A stretch of DNA of 64,000 nt. Origin: Hanleya hanleyi. Its lineage: Eukaryota; Mollusca; Polyplacophora; Lepidopleurida; Hanleyidae. The position numbers were made by a program, and so were the translations under genes. The DNA lies in the NCBI GenBank assembly GCA_036873755.1, contig JAVTVY010051652.1:213757-277756 (forward strand). Direction: 5' to 3'. Positions within the stretch are counted from its first letter, which is position 1. Each line of letters starts with the position of its first letter. The notes under the pieces were generated by a model. The model saw only the letters and a list, made by a program, of their open reading frames with translations. It had not been told where the DNA came from and did not search any database. Shown here one piece after another: positions 56,255-64,000 of this stretch.

Positions 56255-56262
56255 CATGGCGT
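56255..56262. other. 8-bp target duplication, right
   Basis: CATGGCGT, identical to 47,477-47,484. The next bases differ (CC versus GT), so the repeat is 8 bp. Confidence 0.7.
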
Positions 56263-56379
56263 CCACCGATCACTTCATTCTCAGCCGTGTATCTACAATA
56301 ACAGCTAATTACAATCACGCTGATTAATGAAAAGGGTAAACTTCGGAGACTGAAAGTCCACTAGCAGAATCTTGAAGAA

Positions 56380-56590
56380 TACAGAAAACAATTAAACGCA
56401 ACATATAACGGCGAAGGATTAAGATGCCGGCGTACGGACAAGAAGTCAGGTGACTCTATAGACCAATATTCGGAATGTATCCTAAGAACCCAAAATGGTT
56501 CCTTTGATGAATTTTATCCCAGCCTTGCTCTTATTGTTGAATGACACGTGCTCAAGCACCGGCTTGAGCTGTGTTAGTTATAAGAATGTT
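56380..56590 (+). repeat. Dispersed repeat F, right of foldback
   Basis: Paralogue of 47,180-47,410 in the same orientation: ACAATTAAACGCAAC, AAGATGCCGGCGTACGGACA, CCCAGCCTTGCTCTTATTGT, AAGCACCGGCTTGAGC. Confidence 0.55.
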
Positions 56591-56599
56591 GATTTACCA

Positions 56600-57285
56600 T
56601 CCATATCATGTCATCTGATGAATAGTGAAAAAATATGTGACCGTTATATCAGAGAAACGTCCCAAATAGGATGAAATATTAATAGAACGCGAGTTCTTAT
56701 TCAAAACACAAGACTGTGAACACCGACCAAGTACTTCATTCTTCATTTTGTAACTAGAATCACAAATAACTATTGAACAGAGGCTTTGTACAAGACATTT
56801 ATCGATTCTGGCAATAGATATCGCACACTGATAGCAAAATACAAGTTTATCGAACAAGATCGTTGGCGTTATTTCGTAACTATTGTCTAATTTCACGCAA
56901 CCAGCGGTTACTCCCGTATAAAACCCACGTACTTCGCGGTGCTCAGGGTGTTCATATGAACAGATGGTATATGCCGTTTATCTACGGAAAGCCAGTCTCG
57001 TGGGCCATTCCTGCCACATTTCGTAGCGTTGATAAAATATCAATGTATTGAGATTATAATTTCAATAAATTAATCCTACCTGGCCTGGGGGGGGGGGGGA
57101 GAGGCGAAATGGCCCCCCTACCAAACTTTTTGCTCTATCTCCGGAACGACAAAATATGGAGAGCTGAAACTCCATGACTTTATAGTTTATTCTATTGGTG
57201 TCATTTTGAGTTGATTTGCATAACCCCCCGAACAGAGGATCTTCTGGGTCCCAGAAAAGTGCTGCTTTTGTCATATTTCTTTAAT
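56600..57285. other. No gene seen
   Basis: Anonymous. A G13 run at about 57,086-57,099 and a CCCCCC stretch after it. GTGTTCATATGAACAG at 56,950 echoes the F-family palindrome. Confidence 0.35.
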
Positions 57286-57291
57286 TTTCTA

Positions 57292-57728
57292 AGTGCAATT
57301 ATTAAACGTTTTAGCAGGGTTATGTGAAATGTACATATGTCAACTGCAGTCGGGTGAGGAGAGGAAGGTCTGCTTTCATAGAACTAACAATCGAATAAAA
57401 CAAACAAATAAATTACAAGATGAAATTTCTTTCTCAAGTTTAACTGTTGTTTCCATCGTGAAATTGATTAACAAAGCGACAAAATTAGGCACATATCCAC
57501 GTAATGTCCCAACCGAGACGGGAGCATCGTCCCAACATCAGTGGACGAGTTTTTCCCAAAACAGGGGAGAAAGGTTGTCAAAGTTTAAAATATGTTTTCT
57601 ACCTTTCATTATAATCTTTGTTGATAATCAATTTGAGTAGTTCAATAGTCCTTGCCCTAAAATATAAACTTTCCCACACTAACCGTGCGTTAAATAACCA
57701 TTTAGCACGCCTATGAAAACATTATTTC
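57292..57728 (+). mobile_element. Solo end of the TTAA element
   Basis: Reverse complement of about 535-1077: starts GTGCAATTATTAAACGTTTT (one arm of the inner palindrome), includes GAAATTTCTTTCTCAAGTTT, CATCGTCCCAACATCAGTGG and GATAATCAATTTGAGTAG, and ends CGCCTATGAAAACATTATTT+C followed by TTAA at 57,729. It carries single copies of the sequences that are palindromically doubled in the 535-2428 element. Confidence 0.75.
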
Positions 57729-57734
57729 TTAATG

Positions 57735-60700
57735 AAAATCAACCAATCATAAGCCCAAACTTCAATGTATTCAAATGTAATAACAATATATTGAAAATCA
57801 GCCGACCACATATCTCCATTTTGAATATATTGAAATCCAACCCAGGAAAAAGGTTCTTTCTTGTGGGGTTGTCATTATGAAATGTAAGAAGTAAAAAGAA
57901 AAACTCCGTATTCAAGGGATCCGTTGATCCCCTTAATCATTGAACCTGATTATAGCTGTTTCCGAAGGAATTTATAGGTCACCGCTTTGAGCTCCTGCAT
58001 CGCTTTGAGCTCCCGCAGTATAGATTTGAAAAGAGGGGTGACACGTCGCTTGATTCTGCCTGGCGCCAATTTAAGGCTCGCAACTCGTGCACCTGGCTCT
58101 GTAAAAAAAACATGGCATTGGTTCATGTTAAACGCTTTAAAATATATACACTTCAGAGTGATCGATTTTCAATACATCGCAGTTGGATTTCAAGGCATTG
58201 AAATTCAATGTATCGCTAACTGTTCAAGGCAGTGTATTTTGGCAGGGTGACCATCCATAGTTTCCAGAACCTGATACATGTACGTTTCTTTGGATCGTTC
58301 GCTCTATAATTCGATCCATGTTTTGACACCGCGGTAGATCATGTTCGATTACCACAGATAAAGATGCTAATATCTTTCCCGGCAATCCGTCCTGTCAATT
58401 AACCCATCGAGCTATCAGCTATCTCCGTTTAGCGTGAACAGCTTCCTGTCGTATACGCTATCATCTATCGGCTATAATCTCCAGAGGAAACCTGCTAATG
58501 GTATAATGATAGAGTTCCACATCGATGAGGACCTCTCCAAGAACTAAGCAGCGATACTTTTAGATGGAATCAATAACGCCGGTCTATCATCGAGCGTTTG
58601 ACGAGTTTAACCGACAAACGAGTAATTTTACAACCAAACGCATTTAACAAGCATTGTTCCTGTGATCAATTTGTGGGCATATAAAGTCTTTATGTCTCAA
58701 TTTAAAAGCCGTCAGAATTGATATAACCAGGTGGAAGGATAATCGAACGTTGCCACTTACACAACAGTAGATCGGCATTGAGTAAATCGGCATTGCGCTC
58801 CACGGCTCTGGTATCAATATTCCGAGATGCATTTAACCGCGCTATGATTCACATCAAGTGTATACTCAAGAAGATTTATCTCACCCCGGTAAAGACTGAA
58901 AATAAGTTGGGTCATTCTGAATAATCTTCCACCAATGTTACTGTCATAGTTATCTGACAATCCTGTCATGATCAGCTCTTCCAGCTCTGATAACCATGTA
59001 TTTTAATCACAGATATGCAGTTCTTCGTGTAATTTTCCATGATGAGTAACTTAATCGTGGCACACCCGGGAAGCTCACTCGATATCTACACGGTACAGAC
59101 TTCATTCCTCGTTAGTGATTATGGTGTTTCCTAATCTCCATAATGCTCTCAATTTAACTTGAGTAAACAAACCTGTCCGATATTGATGGACACTTTCAAA
59201 TCATCCATATTCCCATAGTCCATGTTTGACTATTACGAACTAAAGAGGAGACAATCTACTCATCTATGCACGATTAACCTGTCATACTTAAAAAAAAAAA
59301 AAAAAAAAATCCTACCCGAGTAAATGTGTGAGTAGTATGAATAGTTTTACATCAGAAGGGTGTTTCGATTACTGCTGGACAAAATATCTGCGCACGAAGG
59401 TTGCTTCATCAATGCCGGATGAAACGCCTATATCCGCTATATAGATATAACTTGCGCGGACTGACCCTATATCATATCCACGTTATCATGAGAACAATTT
59501 CTAAGACATAGTCTTAGACCTGTTAAAAGTATCGGTAAATAAATTGAGAGTTATAGAGTCGGGGCAGACCTTGCGCATCGCACAAAAGACATTAACGCGA
59601 GAGAAACAAATCAGACTGCCGTTACTATAACACTGAGGCCGATATAATGCGCTCTGTGTGACTGATAATGAAGAGATACATGAGAATGCTCCTCAAGGTA
59701 GAAACCCACAAGAGAAGACAGAGGAATCCCTCTATTTGCTCGACATCCCTTTCATCCCGTGCGGCGAAATGATTCAGCGTTATCGGTTTATCCTGACAAA
59801 TGAAACCAAGGCAATTAAACAACTAAGTCGGGCTTCTTGTCTCCTGGAACCTGATCGGAATTAAGCTACAGAACCAGGCATAACACGCAAAGTACTTGCG
59901 AGGTCATTCAAAATGTAGTTCCTAAGAGATGGACATAAATGGGTTCGGGAATTCGTGCAGGCCTACCCATACTTCCTCAATTTTGTTTCAGGTATTCGCT
60001 GTTTGTGTCTTTCTCATAATTGATAAACTGCAGTGCGCAGTTCAGTAATGGATAATTCTCTAATTTCTCGATATATATCAATTCGTTTGATACACAGTCA
60101 CATGCGCATCTCTTGTTGTGAGTTTTTGATACCGGTAGTACATGAATGTCGTCATTGGTAATTGTTCATACTCCAGTCTCATGAATACCGTTCCATGATA
60201 ACAACTTTTTCCGAAGGAGGTTCAAATAAGGATTCCATGTTCGGAAATTAGATTGACTTCATCCGAACTTACGTCCCTGTTTGACCTGTTTATTCCACAA
60301 TTGTCTCGAGTAAGTTTGGGATGCAACCGCGTCGACGCTCATAACAATTCGTCAATTGGCCCATTTTAATATCTCACCTGGATTCGGCATGGGATTAGTC
60401 GCGAAGAAGGAACTGACGTTGATAATTGAGAAAGTGGATCACGTTCACGCTCATAGAGTTATAACACAGGGATTTTTGAAATTATTCAAATAGGCTGAAC
60501 AGTAGCATCCAGAAAACACACAATAGGATAAAAGTAAACAAAATATTAATATCTGCCACAACAAAACGATTTATACCTATTAAAGCCTATTCACTATTCA
60601 AAGTGCAATATGTCCGACGAAACGGTAGGCCTGCCATATTCAATGATCATTTTGCATCCCTTAATTATTATTCTTACCCTTTGAGCTAGGGGGCTGAAAC

Positions 60701-62325
60701 TTATCAAGTTATACCTTTGGATCAAGCTCTACCAGAAAATGTTTAAAAAAAATCAAAGATGGCCGGACTGATGATGTCACAGTGACGTCATTTCCAAAAA
60801 GGCATTTTAGTTTCGATTTTTTTTTTTTTTTCATGTGATTTCTTCTCAAAAACTGCACGATAAATTAGTAAATACCACTTTTCTTTCGCGGAAAAGCAGG
60901 ACTTTTGAAGAAAAACGACCAAAACCTAGTGCTAGTGTTAAATTCTTTCCTCCATGAGAAATGTGACGGTTCATGTTACACAAAATATGGCGACAGACCG
61001 TGTTTATCGTACGAATGCAAGGATTGGAGTGGTGTTATATAGCGACGCGGAGAGAAAAATGTTCGGCTTCTTCACCAAGACAAACATTGTAATGAATAAC
61101 TGTTTGATGCAGAATGTATCATTTGTTGATTAGGAACGCCGATAAGAGTATCTGCTTTCGTTTCTAAAATTCAATGTCGTGTTATATGCACTGCATCGAT
61201 GTTTATCCTTGCCTGGCAAATGTGTGTATTAAACATTTAAATGAGAGAATAGTTAACTTCATATAAATTATATCAACGGCATATATAATACAATTCCTGG
61301 GTAATATCGGAAGTTATACTCATTCGATGACGTTAAATAAATATAATTCAGTTTCATAGTATAGTTAGGCTATTTGTATGTAATACCGCTCAAACCGGTG
61401 CTTGGTGCCGTGTGGTCATGTCAATGAAGATGTCCACATGAACAACTACAATAAAAGCGTGACTGGGATACAAATCATCACAAGGACCACTTTTGGTTCT
61501 TGAGAAGTTTTTAAAGTATATTTGTCTGTATGGTCATATGACTTCTTGTCAGTACCTCGGCATCGTCTCCACGGCCAGCTCAATGTTGCGTTTAACGAGA
61601 CATTTGATTCAGCAAGGCCGCCTATGATGTGCATTAATTTTTTTCAGGATTAAAAAGATATTGGCTTCAAGTGTTACAGACTCTATATGGATAGGAAATC
61701 TGTTTGGCCGTTACACACGGTCTCTTTCTCGTATGGCTGGTAATTTTGACCGGCAAAGAAAATAACGATCAATACGTGTATTGATGTACCAGTACTGCAT
61801 GTAACACACAAAAAATCGATAATCCAGTGCATGATATCTACATGATTGAGTGGCGGTAAAGATTCAGACAACGAAAAAGGACATACAATATCGCAATGGA
61901 ACATCTGTCAATCGAAGACTGGCCGTTTTGGTCGCGGACTCACATGCATGACAGGGACGCATTTACTGTGTGGTTTTTGTGTTTCTTAGGCACAATCTCG
62001 AGAAGTAAAGATACTTCCCAAAGCTAGATATTAACCCTCCACAGCGTTAGAATACAGAAAATGTCTGAATAAAATATCGCTACCGACACCATTCGAAATC
62101 ATAAAATGAGAAACACTTTTAAAAAACATCGACAGCATTTTTACAGCAAACATAACATAGATACGTCAGCTTTTGTAACATATTTTCGAAAGGATACAAT
62201 AAAATCGAAATATACCTAATTTAACTGTTCATCTCCCTAATAGCACTAGATTTGCTTCGCCAAGGGTTGTGTCACATTTCTACGGATTAAATCATATTGA
62301 ACATGTTTACCTGTGTAGCAACTTT
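57735..62325. other. No gene seen; anonymous sequence
   Basis: No recognisable coding, RNA gene or element terminus on either strand. Contains an A20 tract near 59,290-59,310, a T14 run near 60,819, an antisense family-F core near 61,385-61,470 (CCGGTGCTTGGTGCCGTGTG, AATAAAAGCGTGACTGGGAT) and a related piece near 61,555-61,605. Confidence 0.4.
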
Positions 62326-62329
62326 CAAG

Positions 62330-63520
62330 CTTTATTTTAAAATACAACAATCATACAGTCTTTGAAAGGCAGCTTGAGTTCAATTTGACGTTGCTGTACA
62401 TGCCCTGGTCTGCCGGTCTGACTGATTTAAGTGTTTTATTGTCTGACTAACTCTACGGAGGAGCGCAGTGAGAATGATTCAAGTAAATTGAGGTATTTTC
62501 CAAGGTTAACTTTCAATGCAACCGTTCCGCTGTGTGCCTTTCACTGAGAAATGCATTGTAATGGACAAGAGCAGATCATTGCTGAACAAATTTGTGTTGC
62601 GATGGAATGAACATTCGACATCTTTTGTCATTCTAAAAGTGAATGACCAAAGTCCACGCTCGAATAAGAATCGTAATAAAATACACGGATTTAGGTTTGT
62701 GTATAATTGCAGTTTATTTTTCTCTCCCAAATGTTGAGAGCAAACGGCCCATCAGATGACATGCCTTCTGTATTCCGCCAACACGCTTGAGATTGAATGC
62801 AATACTTGACTACCCAGTTTATCACCTGGAAAACAAATCATTTCCTCGGATAGATGACGATTAACGGTAAAGACATGTTATTCTGACATTCCCTTCCTCG
62901 TGGTAACGGCAATATATACCATGTTGAAAACGTATTGTGGTGGCGGTCTAGTTCATCTCTCTAACAACACCAATATTTGCTTTTTGTGAAGGCCGTACCA
63001 GATTTCTTCTCTTTAAAATCATATTTCACCCGAGGGGTGAGTGAGTGAGTGAATAGAATTTAACGTCGCTTTCAACAATATTTCAGATATATCACGACGA
63101 ACCTTCACCCGAGGAGCAACATTCAAGTTTTTATTTTAATCAGACTAAATGATCGAATACCTTTGAAGAAACAATAGACTTTCAGCCTCATCTGGCGATA
63201 AATATCTCTCTTCTTTCGAGATGCAGCACAAATACGATGTGAAAGAACTGGAATCGACTTCTGTGGGGTTGGAATCGACTTTTGGAAGGGACGGAGGAAC
63301 ACGTGAAAGACATGTTTTTAATATATTCCAAAATCTGGGGAAAAAATTGTGCCAGTGTATTGCGGCTTGAAATCCAACAATCATATAGTCATACACTCAG
63401 TCTTTGAAAAGACAGCTGTGGTAAATTTGACGTCGGGGTACATGATTTGTTGACCGACTAGAGTGTCTGATCAAATCCACGGAAGAGTGCGGTGGAAGTG
63501 AACATGACTTGGGTAGGAAT
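62330..63520 (+). repeat. Direct duplication about 1.05 kb apart
   Basis: Blocks at 62,346-62,500 (AACAATCATACAGTCTTTGA, AATTTGACGTTG, GTACATG, TCTACGGAGGAGCGCAGTG) recur diverged at 63,375-63,510 (AACAATCATATAGTC, GTCTTTGAAAAGACAGCTGT, AATTTGACGTCG, CCACGGAAGAGTGCGGTG). TCCACGCTCGAATAAGAA at 62,655 corresponds to TTCACGCTCGAGTAAGAA at 63,566. Confidence 0.6.
63036..63103 (-). mobile_element. Severely 5'-truncated SINE
   Basis: Plus strand GGTGAGTGAGTGAGTG...TTTAACGTCGCTTTCAACAA+TATTTCAG...CACGACG, the reverse complement of the last 68 bases of the SINE family. Flanked by TTCACCCGAGG at 63,025-63,035 and 63,104-63,114 (11-base target duplication). An insertion of the tail alone shows priming from the 3' end. 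Confidence 0.85.
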
Positions 63521-63524
63521 AAAC

Positions 63525-64000
63525 ATCTGACGACGTGTCTCAGAGGCAAAGGCTTCGGTTAAAAATTCACGCTCGAGTAAGAAACACAGTAAGTTGAATT
63601 GCTAAACCTAATCTACGAAGAGGGGTTGTTTCACCGTTCACCAAGGTTTGGTTTTAAAGAGCCAAAGAATCTTACACGGCATAGATATTGCCAGGACTTT
63701 ATTTGATAATGAAAATGTTCGACATCTAATTTCAGTTATACTCCAAACTTTCACATAATAGGTTTGTTTTGTATAATGGCCTGTCAAGGATGTCGGTTAA
63801 TATATGATTGATAGTTATATGTTTTTCGTGCGTTCGGAAGAGTACGTTGATGCTACTCTACGCCGAATAACAGCTATCTGATGTGATCCATGATTTGTTG
63901 GGCCACGATAAGGGAAAATCAATTCTGAGTTGATTACTGTTAAGATATATATCTATATTCACTGCTCTTCACTGATATGCTGGTTGTTTTCAGATGAACT
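63525..64000. other. No gene seen
   Basis: Anonymous sequence to the window edge; no supportable frame or repeat boundary. Confidence 0.3.

Overview
The window looks like a gene-poor, repeat-saturated stretch of an invertebrate nuclear genome. A gastropod mollusc, possibly an abalone (Haliotis), is my inference. It rests on short retroposons with a 5S-rRNA-like or other head that end in CGACGTTAAA followed by (ACTC)n, which I remember as abundant in abalone DNA, and on the mixture of non-LTR, Penelope-like and Ty3/gypsy relics. I found no host protein-coding gene I would defend. Every coding trace I recognise belongs to a mobile element and almost all are broken. All boundaries were read by eye.

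Layout. 0.3-2.6 kb: a Penelope-like reverse transcriptase (RT) fragment split by a 1.9-kb insertion with TTAA target duplications. 4-5.3 kb: small foldbacks, a truncated 5S-type SINE and an inverted pair of unknown fragments. 5.7-7.7 kb: a decayed Jockey/I-like LINE with RNase H. 8.3-9.2 kb: the 3' end of a second LINE family on the minus strand. 9.85-12.2 kb: a heavily mutated L1/Tx1-like LINE. 14-24 kb: a hairpin MITE, a SINE, segmental duplications of anonymous repeats, and a Penelope-like RT fragment interrupted by a 5S-derived SINE. 24-34.7 kb: anonymous sequence and duplicated repeat blocks. 34.7-39.2 kb: a young but rearranged Ty3/gypsy element on the minus strand (tRNA-Pro-type primer site, RT-RNase H, no gag or integrase, an inverted piece of its own LTR inside). 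39.8-40.8 kb: a Penelope-like element with a GIY-YIG trace. 40.85-43.1 kb: a longer copy of the second LINE family. 46.7-47.2 kb: a third Penelope-like RT fragment.

The standout is at 47,485-56,254: a giant foldback element of about 8.8 kb. It has two roughly 3.2-3.4 kb inverted arms, each built in mirror order from the same tandem sub-repeats, around a 2.2-kb loop, and it is bounded by an 8-bp direct repeat (CATGGCGT). The loop carries a broken minus-strand coding region with C2H2 zinc fingers and a second conserved-looking domain, plus a 21-bp satellite. The remaining 56-64 kb is anonymous, with a solo end of the TTAA element, an internal duplication and a SINE tail.

The elements nest in time order. 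A SINE and the TTAA element both landed in older RT fragments, and the SINE tails share their 3' end with the LINE at 5.7-7.7 kb, which suggests that this LINE or a relative supplied the retrotransposition machinery.
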